Shown here: positions 48,835 through 57,907 of the stretch, one piece after another
Position numbering within the stretch: the stretch's first letter is position 1
How the letters are laid out: each line of letters starts with the position of its first letter
Source: Cytophagaceae bacterium
Lineage (GTDB): Bacteria; Bacteroidota; Bacteroidia; Cytophagales; Spirosomataceae
Direction: 5' to 3'
Assembly (NCBI GenBank): GCA_016722655.1
Contig: JADKIR010000004.1
Span: 1,116,001-1,180,000, forward strand
Length of the DNA: 64,000 nt
Position numbers and translations under genes: made by a program
Notes under the pieces: model-generated
What the model was told of the DNA's origin: nothing
Database searches by the model: none
Seen by the model: only the letters and a program-made list of their open reading frames with translations

Positions 48835-50316
48835 ATGCCAAAAAACTCCCTGATGCTTCAGCTGACCAATCTTTATATTGTAAAAAATGATTACGAAATT
48901 TTAAAAGAGATAAATCTTGAACTTTTTCCAGGACAAAACTGGCTGGTGGTTGGTGAAAGTGGAAGCGGAAAAAGCACCTTGTTAGATGTGCTTGGCTCAA
49001 AAGTTTTTCCTACCAAAGGAAAATTTGAAAAAGATTCTGGAATAAAAATAGTGCCGGTCGGAAGAGATTATAGCTTTCACAAAATTGTGGGACAGGCGTA
49101 CCAATATTATCAGCAAAGATATAATTCTCAGGATGCAGAAGTTGGGCCTTCAGTTAGAGAAACGTTGCAAAATCAGGTGGTACCCCTTGGCACGGTTGAT
49201 TTGGAATCAGTAGAGCTAAACCCGCCAAAATACGAAACGGACTGGCTGAATGAGATAGCAAAAAAAATGCATATCAAACATTTATTGGACCGCAAACTCA
49301 CTTCCCTATCCAACGGAGAAACCCGTCGAACGCTAATTGCCTACGCTTTATTACAAAAACCTGATGTCTTATTGCTCGACAACCCTTTTACTGGTCTTGA
49401 TATTGAAAGCCGGGCTACATTAAAAACGATTTTAGGAAATCTGAAAAACACCCAGGTTGTATTGGCAGCAAACCCAGCTGATTTCCCTGAAAATTTTGAA
49501 AATATCATTTGGTTGGATGCCGGAAAGATAAAGTTCGAGGGATTATTATCCCGTTTTTCAGCAAATGAATATATTCAAAAAAAGGATATAAAAATTCCTG
49601 AGGGTATATATGATTTACACAACACAACAGAGAATTTTGATTTTGTAATTAAGTTGGTTTCAGGAAAAGTAAAATATGGCGAAAAAATCGTACTTGATCA
49701 AATAAATTGGGAAGTAAAAAAAGGAGATAAATGGGCTTTAACAGGGCCAAATGGTTCAGGTAAAAGTTCGCTCTTAAGTTTAATCAATGCGGATAATCCT
49801 CAAGGCTATCAAAATGAATTATATCTTTTTGATAAAAGAAGAGGAACCGGTGAAAGCATATGGGAATTAAAGCAGAAAATAGGATTTGTTTCTCCCGAAC
49901 TACAGCAATATTTCAACAAACAAACGCTGGTTTGGAAAGTAGTTGCCTCCGGATTTTTCGATGCTGCAGGCTTGTTTAGAAAAATATCCGGTGAGCAATC
50001 TACCCTTGTGGATACTTACCTGAATCTCATGGGAATTGGTCATCTAAAGGATCGTCCGCTACAACAATTATCAAATGGCCAGCAGAGATTGGTTTTTTTG
50101 GCCAGAGCATTGGTTAAAAACCCTCCCCTACTGATCCTCGATGAACCATGTCAGGGGCTGGACTATAATCAAATGGTATTTTTCAGGGAGTTACTCAATG
50201 AGATATGTGTCCGCCTCGAAAAAACCCTGATTTTCGTAACCCATTATGAAGATGAAATCCCTGCATGTGTGAACAAAAGATTGAAATTAGACAATGGGAA
50301 AGTGATAAACCTTTGA
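48835..50316 (+). CDS. Tandem-domain ABC ATPase (ModF-like)
   Basis: A 493-residue protein with two ABC domains and no membrane segment. Domain 1: Walker A VGESGSGKSTLL, signature LSNGETRRTLIA, Walker B VLLLDNPFTGLD (Asp-Asn where Asp-Glu is usual). Domain 2: Walker A GPNGSGKSSLL, signature LSNGQQRLVFLARA, Walker B LLILDEPCQGLD and switch His in VTHYEDE. This layout and the LSNGE/LSNGQ signatures match ModF/PhrA-like proteins, historically linked to molybdate transport loci, but no modABC is nearby. The cellular role is uncertain. Domain 1 may hydrolyse ATP poorly because the Walker B Glu is missing. Confidence 0.87.
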   Translation: MPKNSLMLQLTNLYIVKNDYEILKEINLELFPGQNWLVVGESGSGKSTLLDVLGSKVFPTKGKFEKDSGIKIVPVGRDYSFHKIVGQAYQYYQQRYNSQDAEVGPSVRETLQNQVVPLGTVDLESVELNPPKYETDWLNEIAKKMHIKHLLDRKLTSLSNGETRRTLIAYALLQKPDVLLLDNPFTGLDIESRATLKTILGNLKNTQVVLAANPADFPENFENIIWLDAGKIKFEGLLSRFSANEYIQKKDIKIPEGIYDLHNTTENFDFVIKLVSGKVKYGEKIVLDQINWEVKKGDKWALTGPNGSGKSSLLSLINADNPQGYQNELYLFDKRRGTGESIWELKQKIGFVSPELQQYFNKQTLVWKVVASGFFDAAGLFRKISGEQSTLVDTYLNLMGIGHLKDRPLQQLSNGQQRLVFLARALVKNPPLLILDEPCQGLDYNQMVFFRELLNEICVRLEKTLIFVTHYEDEIPACVNKRLKLDNGKVINL

Positions 50317-50561
50317 GTCATAGTTGAAATCCATTCCTCTAAAAAATAAAAAACACATGAGTACTTCTGTGTTAACTAAGATATTATTGGGGTTATTATT
50401 TTCAAATTTGATTTTATAAATATTTGAAAAATAATGGTTTAAAAATCAAAAAAAGGAATTATTTTCGGTTTTTAATCAAAAAAGAATATTGTATTTCTTT
50501 AGAAATTCGTTCAATCTTTTTTAATTTTGTTTTGCTTTCCAAAAAATAAAAAGTATTAAAG

Positions 50562-53036
50562 ATGTCAAACTCCTTCAGGAACAAGAAGAAGGCCGTCAAG
50601 CCTGCCGAAAAACCCGTAGAACCTTCCGTTTTTTCTAAGACCACGTTGTCAAATGATGGACAATACTCTTTTTTGACCGGTGTATTTCTAATCCTACTTT
50701 CGGTTTTTTTTCTTTTTGCTTTTTCTTCTTTTTTATTTTCAGGGAACTCCGATCAGGACTTGCTCCAGCATAATGTAGGTGAAATTGTAGGTCATAAAAG
50801 TGGGAAAGCTGCCAACATTTTGGGTTGGCTGGGTGCAAATACCTCACATTGGTTTATAGATATCTGGTTTGGATTGTCATCATTTTTAATTATACCTGTT
50901 TTGTTCTTAATAGGTTTCAGGCTTATTTTTAAAGAAGACCTGTTCAAATTTTCGCTTAACAGATTTATTATTGGCAGTGTATTTTATTTGTTTTTTGTTT
51001 CTGTATTCCTGGGCTTTTTCGTTTTTGTATTTAAACTCAAAACCACACTTTTATCAGGAAATCTGGGTTTTGTTGCCAACGATTTATTGTTTACAATTTT
51101 TGGATATGGCAGCATTTTAGTAATTCTATTGGGATTATTGATCTGGTTGATTTTCTTTCATGGGCTTACTTCGGTTGACGACTACATTTTTACAAAATAT
51201 TTTCCTGGAAAAAAGAAATTTCTATATCGCGATATTGAAAAATATGACTTTACTGAAGACGATTCTGACTTTGAAGATAGCGATTCAAAAGAGGATAATC
51301 CTTTGAAAAAACCTTCGATAAAACCAAAAGTAGAATTTGAAAATCCTTTGACTGTAGAGAGAGAAGTAAAATTTGAACCCAATAGCCTTGCAAAAGAACC
51401 CTTTAAGGGTGGGAAGATTGAGTTTACTGTTGAAAAACCCGAAGAAAAATCTGAACCTGCGAACCCAAAGCCGGAATTCCTCAAAGATGAAGAAGCGGAG
51501 GGAGATAGTCTTTTGGCACAATTTGGAGAATTTGACCCTAAACTAGAACTTTCGGGATACAGATATCCCAATCTTGGACTTTTGCTGGAATATTCAAATA
51601 GTGGCTCAAAAGTTAGTAGTGAAGAACTGGAAAGCAACAAGAATAAGATTGTTGAGACAATCAACAATTTTCAGATTGGAATTTCATCAATCAAAGCCAC
51701 TATAGGACCTACAGTAACCTTGTATGAAATTGTGCCTGAAGCCGGAGTGAGAATTTCAAAAATCAAAAACCTGGAAGATGATATTGCTTTGAGCCTGGCT
51801 GCTTTGGGTATCAGGATTATTGCTCCAATGCCTGGAAAAGGAACAATTGGAATTGAGGTTCCGAACAAAAACAGGGAAATGGTTTCTATGAAATCGGTGC
51901 TTTCGTCCGAAAAATTTCAGAATTCTAAATATGAATTACCAATAATTCTAGGAAAAACCATATCCAACGAAATATTCATTACTGATCTTGCCAAAATGCC
52001 TCACCTCTTGATGGCGGGTGCCACCGGCCAGGGTAAATCGGTAGGATTGAATGTAGTTCTCACTTCACTTTTGTATAAAAAACACCCTTCGGAAGTGAAG
52101 TTCATCTTAGTGGATCCCAAAAAAGTGGAATTGACCCTTTTTAACAAAATTGAAAGGCATTTCCTGGCGATGTTACCCAATTCCGAAGAAGCGATAATCA
52201 CCGATAACAAAAAGGTGATCCATACGCTCAATTCACTTTGTATCGAGATGGACAACCGATATAATCTGCTAAAAGACGCGGGAGTCAGAAATATTAAAGA
52301 ATATAACGCAAAATTTGTAAAACGAAGATTAAATCCTGAGAAAGGCCACAGATTCCTTCCTTATATCGTATTGGTAGTTGATGAGTTGGCCGATCTGATG
52401 ATGACCGCCGGCAAGGAGGTTGAGCAACCTATTGCCCGTTTGGCACAGTTGGCAAGGGCAATAGGAATACATCTGATTTTAGCGACCCAGCGACCTTCGG
52501 TTAACGTAATTACCGGATTGATAAAAGCCAATTTTCCGGCGAGGCTATCATTTAAAGTGACGGCAAAAGTCGATTCGAGGACAATTATGGACACTGGTGG
52601 AGCTGAACAGCTCGTTGGAAATGGTGATATGTTGTTGTCAATGGGCTCAGAAATGGTGCGATTACAGTGCCCATTTGTGGACACTCCGGAAGTAGAGAAC
52701 ATTTGTGAGTTTATTGGTGAACAAAGAGCCTTTGATACTCCATACTTGTTGCCGGAATATTATGGTGACGATGAGCCAGATAATTCTGATTTTGACCCAA
52801 GAGAACTGGATCCCTTGTTTGATGATGCCGCCAGACTGTTGGTTATTAATCAGCAGGGAAGTACTTCTCTCATTCAAAGAAAAATGAAACTGGGGTATAA
52901 TCGCTCAGGACGGATCATTGATCAACTGGAAGGAGCAGGTATTGTAGGCCCTTCGGAAGGTAGCAAGGCACGGGAAGTTTTAGTGAAAGATTTGGAACAT
53001 TTAGAAGAAATTTTACGAAATTTGAAACGAACTTAA
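50562..53036 (+). CDS. ftsK: DNA translocase FtsK/SpoIIIE
   Basis: An 824-residue septal DNA pump. Four N-terminal transmembrane helices (about residues 33-55, 88-112, 135-160, 175-200), an acidic and Pro/Glu-rich linker (about 225-330), then alpha/beta motor domains with Walker A GATGQGKSVGL (Lys492), LVDPKKVELT and Walker B YIVLVVDELADLMM, ATQRPSVNVITG, and a C-terminal winged-helix gamma domain (about 755-824, NQQGSTSLIQRKMKLGYNRSGRIIDQLEGAGIVGP) that reads KOPS-type sequences. It segregates chromosome termini at division. The 245-base gap upstream holds only AT-rich sequence. Confidence 0.97.
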   Translation: MSNSFRNKKKAVKPAEKPVEPSVFSKTTLSNDGQYSFLTGVFLILLSVFFLFAFSSFLFSGNSDQDLLQHNVGEIVGHKSGKAANILGWLGANTSHWFIDIWFGLSSFLIIPVLFLIGFRLIFKEDLFKFSLNRFIIGSVFYLFFVSVFLGFFVFVFKLKTTLLSGNLGFVANDLLFTIFGYGSILVILLGLLIWLIFFHGLTSVDDYIFTKYFPGKKKFLYRDIEKYDFTEDDSDFEDSDSKEDNPLKKPSIKPKVEFENPLTVEREVKFEPNSLAKEPFKGGKIEFTVEKPEEKSEPANPKPEFLKDEEAEGDSLLAQFGEFDPKLELSGYRYPNLGLLLEYSNSGSKVSSEELESNKNKIVETINNFQIGISSIKATIGPTVTLYEIVPEAGVRISKIKNLEDDIALSLAALGIRIIAPMPGKGTIGIEVPNKNREMVSMKSVLSSEKFQNSKYELPIILGKTISNEIFITDLAKMPHLLMAGATGQGKSVGLNVVLTSLLYKKHPSEVKFILVDPKKVELTLFNKIERHFLAMLPNSEEAIITDNKKVIHTLNSLCIEMDNRYNLLKDAGVRNIKEYNAKFVKRRLNPEKGHRFLPYIVLVVDELADLMMTAGKEVEQPIARLAQLARAIGIHLILATQRPSVNVITGLIKANFPARLSFKVTAKVDSRTIMDTGGAEQLVGNGDMLLSMGSEMVRLQCPFVDTPEVENICEFIGEQRAFDTPYLLPEYYGDDEPDNSDFDPRELDPLFDDAARLLVINQQGSTSLIQRKMKLGYNRSGRIIDQLEGAGIVGPSEGSKAREVLVKDLEHLEEILRNLKRT

Positions 53037-53132
53037 GCTTCATATTAATTTTGAATTAAAATTCCGCTGTTTTTTCGGCATAGACTTAAACTTTTTAAAT
53101 AAAAAAAACGTCTAAATACAAAAACTAAGAAA

Positions 53133-53774
53133 ATGATTAATTTTTTGAGAGTATTAGCTTTTACAGTTATTCTTTCTCCTGCTTTATCACAGGATAAAAA
53201 AGCTGAAGGCATACTTGATGCTATGAGTGCAAAATATAAAGCTTTGAAAACTTTTAATGCCAATTTCACATACGGTGTGGAAGGTGCCGGTGGAAAGCTT
53301 TCCAATGTTTTTACAGGAAATGTAACCGTAAAAGGTAATAAGTTTAAATTAAAAACTGCGGGACAGGAGATTTTCAATAATGGAAAAGAAGTGTACACTT
53401 TTGTAAAAGAAACCAACGAAGTCAACATATCAGATTACAACGCTAATGATGACAGTGATTTCTCTCCATCAAAAATTTATACGATTTACAAAAAAGGCTA
53501 TAAATATAAATTCAAAGAAGAAAATGCAGTTGCCGGTGTGTCTTACGAGGTTGTGGAATTATCACCAACCAATGGTAAATCAAACGTGAAGATGATTCAA
53601 ATTACCGTTAACAAAAAAGATAAAAGTATAAAAAACTGGAAAGTTTGGGACAAGTCAGGTAAAAAAACAGTATTCAGAATTGACAAATTTGTGCCTAACG
53701 TGCCCGCCGCCGATGCCATGTTTATTTTTGATAAATCAAAATATCCGGGTGTGGAAGTGGTTGATTTGAGATAA
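53133..53774 (+). CDS. LolA-like outer-membrane lipoprotein carrier
   Basis: A 213-residue secreted protein (signal about 1-19, PALSQ). Following regions fit the LolA half-barrel: ILDAMSAKYKALKTFNANFTYGVE, GNVTVKGNKFKLKTAGQEIFNNGKEVYTFVKETNEV, and KMIQITVNKKDKSIKNWKVWDKSGKKTVFRIDKF. LolA ferries lipoproteins through the periplasm to the outer membrane, which this lipoprotein-rich genome needs. It stands 96 bases downstream of ftsK, the same neighbour order seen in many bacteria (ftsK-lolA). Confidence 0.88.
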   Translation: MINFLRVLAFTVILSPALSQDKKAEGILDAMSAKYKALKTFNANFTYGVEGAGGKLSNVFTGNVTVKGNKFKLKTAGQEIFNNGKEVYTFVKETNEVNISDYNANDDSDFSPSKIYTIYKKGYKYKFKEENAVAGVSYEVVELSPTNGKSNVKMIQITVNKKDKSIKNWKVWDKSGKKTVFRIDKFVPNVPAADAMFIFDKSKYPGVEVVDLR

Positions 53775-53777
53775 AAC

Positions 53778-55298
53778 TTATTGATTCAAAAAGTATAACA
53801 ATACCCCCAAAGCCCCATCAATTCTTTTAGATTGTTGGGGTTTTGTTTTTTTTGTCTTTTCAAAATAATCGGACTGTATGCTTCCGAATTTTTTTGCATG
53901 ATTTAGATTTACTAACAACCATTTTTTTCTGATTTTATCGGCCAGATCTTGTTTACCGGCATTTTTCAAAGCCAAATAACTGATAAATTGATTTTCAGAT
54001 GAAAAAGTATTTCCGGTAGCATATTCTGAATAAAAATCTACCACACCTTCTTCTTTCAATAAACGATTTTCCACAAAATCTATGACCTTTTGGATTTGAC
54101 TTTCATCTGCTATTCCTAGTAAAACCGGCCATAGACCCGCATGTGTGTAAGCATTAGATTGGATTTGTGATTTGAAATTATAATCTGTGAAAAAACCGGT
54201 CTTTTCATTCCAAAAGTATTTGTTGATTGCCATTTTTCGTTTCTCCGCCAATAATCTAAAGCTTTTTGCATATTCGGGATTCCCTTTTGCATTATACGAT
54301 TCGGCAAGGGTTTTTTCCATAAAAAACAATAAAGAATTCAAATCTACCGCAAGAAAACTCTGGGGAGATTTATCTCCAGAATAAATGTCGGTCTTCCACC
54401 TCATCCCATCAAAATCAAGTGATTCCTCAGAGGTCAAAATACTCTGAAGCTCCTTTGGTGATGAAACTTTAGGGTTGCGTTTTGATATTCCTTTATTAGT
54501 CACAAAATAACGGTTAAGCAGGTTTTTATCCGGCATTAAGACTGCATTTTTATAAGCATAAACTTTATTGCCATTTAAGCCACTCAGAATATTTGATTCC
54601 TCCTTAGATTGGGCGGCCATCCAGTATTGGTATTCTTTTGTAAGCAATGAGGCATATTGAGGCAAAACTTCGGGTTTATGCTTTGCCATCTCTGATACCA
54701 ATAATGCAAAAACCGGCGGATTGCTTCTTCCAAGAAGATAGCTTCTGTTTCCTGCGGGCACGTATCCGTAGTCTTGAACAAACTGGGCGGCATTAAGCAA
54801 AAAGTTTTCGGCTTCTTCTATTTGATTATTTTCAAGAAAAGCCTTCATTAAAATGAAAGAATTGAAATAATTATACTCTTCATGAGAAGGACCTCCGGAG
54901 TAATATTCTTTTCGTGTTGGAATCAGTGAACTTGAATCATCCTTTGGATATCTTTTCAGGCTTTTCAAGGCATTTTCAGTATACTTTTTTAAATCTTCTT
55001 TTGAGTTGATCTTTTGTGTGTAAATTTTTGCACTTGAATTCTCTCTAAAATTCTGTTTGAAAAAATCATTGAAATTGAATCCTTTTAGGCCTTTCAGTTT
55101 TTTAAAATTTTGGTTGATTTCATCAGGTTTATATAATGCTGTCGCATCTAAAAATACTTCAATATTTAAACCTGAATTTTGTACTTCCCTAAAAATCTCT
55201 GGAAACAGTATATCTGGTGAAACATACTCTTTTTTCCTTACAGCCTCACCACATGCAAGCAATAATAAAAAGGAGCAAAATATGAGGAAATTTCGCAT
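53778..55298 (-). CDS. Trehalase-like (GH37-related) lipoprotein, divergent
   Basis: A 506-residue lipoprotein (lipobox LLA-C, Cys16). YGYVPAGNRSYLLGRSNPPVFALL (about 177-200) closely follows the trehalase GFIPNGxRxYYLxRSQPP motif, and ESLDF...RW near residues 292-301 resembles ESGWDFSSRW with Asp295 as possible acid. The other trehalase signature, PGGRFREVYYWDSY, is rewritten as YYSGGPSHEEYNYFNSF, losing its arginine, and the C-terminal WDYPNGWAP motif is absent. The helix-rich rest fits an (alpha/alpha)6 barrel. It may be a glycoside hydrolase with altered specificity or reduced activity. Confidence 0.72.
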   Translation of the reverse strand: MRNFLIFCSFLLLLACGEAVRKKEYVSPDILFPEIFREVQNSGLNIEVFLDATALYKPDEINQNFKKLKGLKGFNFNDFFKQNFRENSSAKIYTQKINSKEDLKKYTENALKSLKRYPKDDSSSLIPTRKEYYSGGPSHEEYNYFNSFILMKAFLENNQIEEAENFLLNAAQFVQDYGYVPAGNRSYLLGRSNPPVFALLVSEMAKHKPEVLPQYASLLTKEYQYWMAAQSKEESNILSGLNGNKVYAYKNAVLMPDKNLLNRYFVTNKGISKRNPKVSSPKELQSILTSEESLDFDGMRWKTDIYSGDKSPQSFLAVDLNSLLFFMEKTLAESYNAKGNPEYAKSFRLLAEKRKMAINKYFWNEKTGFFTDYNFKSQIQSNAYTHAGLWPVLLGIADESQIQKVIDFVENRLLKEEGVVDFYSEYATGNTFSSENQFISYLALKNAGKQDLADKIRKKWLLVNLNHAKKFGSIQSDYFEKTKKTKPQQSKRIDGALGVLLYFLNQ

Positions 55299-55383
55299 TG
55301 AAATTAATTTGAATTATAAAAAAAGAAAAGCATCAGGAATAACTCATGATGCTTTATTGAAAATGAATCTTAAAAGGCAAAAA

Positions 55384-55803
55384 TCAATATCTTTCTGTTT
55401 CACTAAAGAAAAACGAGCTTTCAATAGCTGCGTTTTCGTCAGAATCAGAACCATGAACGGCATTTTCGCTTTTTGAATTGGCAAATGCTTTTCTGATAGT
55501 GCCTTCTGCCGCCTCTGCAGGATCGGTAGAGCCAATTAAGGCCCTGAAATCAGCCACTGCATCTTCTTTTTCCAATATCATCGCAACTATAGGACCGACA
55601 GACATCATTTGGCACAAATCGTTATAAAAAGGCCTTTCGGCATGAACAGCATAAAATTTCCCGGCCTGTTCGGGGCTAAGTTTGGTTTTTTTCAAAGCCA
55701 CAATTCTGAAGCCTGCCTCTTCAATCATTTTTAATATACCACCAATATGGCCATCGGCCACAGCGTGTGGTTTTACCATAGAGTATGTTCTGTTATTCGC
55801 CAT
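55384..55803 (-). CDS. ndk: Nucleoside-diphosphate kinase
   Basis: A 139-residue kinase started at the ATG at 55803. An upstream in-frame GTG at 55821 lies inside the -7 promoter box and is rejected. YSMVKPHAV (ATP-binding Lys), HAERPFYNDL, GPIVAMILEKEDAV, GSTDPAEAAEGTIR and the phospho-His motif NAVHGSDSDENA are all present. It balances NTP and dNTP pools by gamma-phosphate transfer. The C-terminus FFFSETERY is usual for Bacteroidota NDK. Confidence 0.97.
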   Translation of the reverse strand: MANNRTYSMVKPHAVADGHIGGILKMIEEAGFRIVALKKTKLSPEQAGKFYAVHAERPFYNDLCQMMSVGPIVAMILEKEDAVADFRALIGSTDPAEAAEGTIRKAFANSKSENAVHGSDSDENAAIESSFFFSETERY

Positions 55804-55820
55804 AAATTGTATTTTTTTCA

Positions 55821-55828
55821 CAAAATTA
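55821..55828 (-). promoter_or_regulatory. -7 promoter element of ndk
   Basis: TAATTTTG on the minus strand, exact TAnnTTTG, 17 bases before the ATG at 55803. It fixes the ndk start by excluding the upstream GTG. Confidence 0.45.
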
Positions 55829-55921
55829 ATATAAAATTCCGTAGCATAAAGATTTTTAAAAATAGCTTAAAGCACTGATAAACCGATAGTACTTTGTAAC
55901 TTGCAGGCCATTTTCCGATTT

Positions 55922-56968
55922 ATGACTGATTTTTTCACAAAAGATAAAGAGAAATTAAGCCTTTTTAATAATTGGCTAAAAAATGCCGGTAATGTGGTAG
56001 TAACCAGCCACCAAAACCCTGATGGTGATGCTTTTGGTTCTACTTTAGGATTATATTGTTTTCTCCAAAAACTTGGAATCGAGCAAATTACCTTTATTAG
56101 TCCTACTGACTTTGCTGATTTTATCGCCTGGATGCCTAATGCCGATAAAATATTGGTTTATAATCAGGAAAATAAGGCGATTGCAGATGAAATAATAAGT
56201 ACTGCCGACCTTATTTTTTGTCTTGATTATTCATCTGTTTCCAGGATGAAAGAAATGAAAGATGCGGTATTGGGGTCAAAGGCTAAAAAGATAGTAATAG
56301 ACCACCATGAACTGCCCGAAGACTTTGGAGACTTGTATTATTGGGATCAACACGCTTCATCGGCTTCTGAATTGGTTTATAATATGATAGTCGAACTGGG
56401 TCAAGAGGATAAAATTGACCTTGATGCCGCCACTTGCATCTATACCGGAATGCTTACCGACACCGGATCATTCAGATTTCCTTCAACCAGCCCTTCAGTT
56501 CACCGTATTGCCGCCAGGTTATTGGAGCTTGGAGTTGTGCCAAGTGAAATAAACCGGAATCTTTTTGATAAAAATCCTGAAGCCAAACTTCAGTTTTTGG
56601 GTTATGTTTTGAACAAAAAAATGACCCACTTGCCCGAATTCAGAACTTGCTTTTTTAGTGTCACTGAAAAAGAACTTAAAAAATATGATTCCAGAACCGG
56701 AGATACAGAAGGCATAGTAAATTACGGTTTGCAAATAGAAGGAGTGGTTATGGCTGCAATTTTTATTGAAAAAGAAGGTATGATAAAAATATCTTTCAGG
56801 TCTGTTCACGATTTTTCTGTTGCAGATATTGCCCGCGATTATTTTGAAGGTGGGGGACATAAAAATGCTGCCGGAGGGAAATCGTATCTTTCTTTGGAAC
56901 AAACTGTTGAGAAATTCGTAAATTTGCTGCCGTTTTACAAAAAAACGTTGGCCTTACAACCAAAATAA
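55922..56968 (+). CDS. DHH/DHHA1 phosphoesterase (NrnA-like oligoribonuclease / pAp phosphatase)
   Basis: A 348-residue protein started at the ATG at 55922 (a TTG at 55901 is in frame but less likely). DHH motifs: SHQNPDGDAFGSTLGL (about 29-44), LDYSSVSRM, IDHHELPEDFGDLYYWD (DHH motif) and TGMLTDTGSFRF. The DHHA1 domain ends with FEGGGHKNAAGGKSY (the GGGH signature). Such enzymes degrade short RNA oligonucleotides and dephosphorylate 3',5'-pAp, or act on linear cyclic-dinucleotide products. It precedes two FKBP genes on the same strand. Confidence 0.93.
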   Translation: MTDFFTKDKEKLSLFNNWLKNAGNVVVTSHQNPDGDAFGSTLGLYCFLQKLGIEQITFISPTDFADFIAWMPNADKILVYNQENKAIADEIISTADLIFCLDYSSVSRMKEMKDAVLGSKAKKIVIDHHELPEDFGDLYYWDQHASSASELVYNMIVELGQEDKIDLDAATCIYTGMLTDTGSFRFPSTSPSVHRIAARLLELGVVPSEINRNLFDKNPEAKLQFLGYVLNKKMTHLPEFRTCFFSVTEKELKKYDSRTGDTEGIVNYGLQIEGVVMAAIFIEKEGMIKISFRSVHDFSVADIARDYFEGGGHKNAAGGKSYLSLEQTVEKFVNLLPFYKKTLALQPK

Positions 56969-56997
56969 ATTTTTTCTAATCTTAATATAAAATCGTA

Positions 56998-57840
56998 ATG
57001 AAATTAAAAACTAGTATAATGGTGTTGGTAGCTACTGCCGCCATTTGGGGATGTGATAAGTTTAAAGTTACCACCACAAAAGACGGTGACAGATTGCTGG
57101 TACATGAAAAAGGAAAATCAGGAAAAGTTGGAAAGGATGGCGATATCTTAACATTTGACCTCGTGATAAAATCAGATAAAGATTCAGTAATCAAAGACAG
57201 CTATAAAGAAGGGCAAGCTTTTATTATGCCAATACAAAAAGGACAATTTAAGGGTTCATTTGAAAGTGCTCTTTATCATATTGGTGAAGGAGACAGCACT
57301 ACGGTTTTAGTAAGCTCAGATTCATTGTTTAAGCTTATGAACCAACCACTTGCTCCGGGAATCACGAAAGGTTCAGATTTGAAATTTACAGTGAAAATGC
57401 ATAAGGTACAGACCAGAGCCGAATTTGACAAAGATCTCTTGGATAAGAAAAACAATGAACCAAAAGAAATTGAAGCTTATGTGGCAAAAAATCTGAAAAA
57501 TGCTCAAAAAACAGTTGATGGAATTTATTATGTTGAAAATACAGTAGGTACCGGGGCAACGCCCGTAGTAGGTAATCTCGTAAATGTTCAATATGTAGGT
57601 AAGTTTTTAAACGGAAAGGTATTTGACAAATCGACTCCTGAAAACCCATTTGAGTTTCCGGTTGGTGAAGGTCGAGTTATTGCCGGTTGGGACAAAATCC
57701 TGATGACAATGAAAAAAGGCGGAAAAACTACAGTTGTAATTCCTTCGGTATTAGCCTATGGAGAACAGGGTGTAGGCCCGATTCAGCCAAATACACCTTT
57801 GGTTTTTGAAATTACCCTGAATGATGTAAAACAGAAATAA
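56998..57840 (+). CDS. FKBP-type peptidyl-prolyl isomerase, lipoprotein, two FKBP-like halves
   Basis: A 280-residue protein with a lipoprotein-type signal (Cys19, lipobox with an unusual Trp at -2). Residues about 40-140 are a degenerate FKBP-like half (DGDILTFDLVIKSDKDSVIKDSY, IGEGDSTTVLVSSDSLF). Residues about 180-280 are a complete FKBP domain (GNLVNVQYVGKFLNGKVFDKS, FPVGEGRVIAGWDKILMTMKKGGKTTVVIPSVLAYGEQGVGPIQPNTPLVFEI). It speeds proline isomerisation in folding of exported proteins. It is followed 67 bases later by a paralogous gene. Confidence 0.92.
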   Translation: MKLKTSIMVLVATAAIWGCDKFKVTTTKDGDRLLVHEKGKSGKVGKDGDILTFDLVIKSDKDSVIKDSYKEGQAFIMPIQKGQFKGSFESALYHIGEGDSTTVLVSSDSLFKLMNQPLAPGITKGSDLKFTVKMHKVQTRAEFDKDLLDKKNNEPKEIEAYVAKNLKNAQKTVDGIYYVENTVGTGATPVVGNLVNVQYVGKFLNGKVFDKSTPENPFEFPVGEGRVIAGWDKILMTMKKGGKTTVVIPSVLAYGEQGVGPIQPNTPLVFEITLNDVKQK

Positions 57841-57907
57841 TATTCTCTTTTCATTATTGTTCTGATTCTTTCAAAAAGGAAATTTGTTGTAGAAAATACA
57901 AATAAAC

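Noticed and set aside
50352..50373. A terminator after the ModF-like gene (AACACA / TGTGTT)
   Set aside because: A 6-base stem with a 10-base loop and no T-tract is too weak.
51182..51667. A 161-codon open frame on the minus strand inside ftsK
   Set aside because: It mirrors the acidic Pro/Glu-rich linker of FtsK and gives a Ser/Leu-rich product with no family resemblance. FtsK in this frame is certain.
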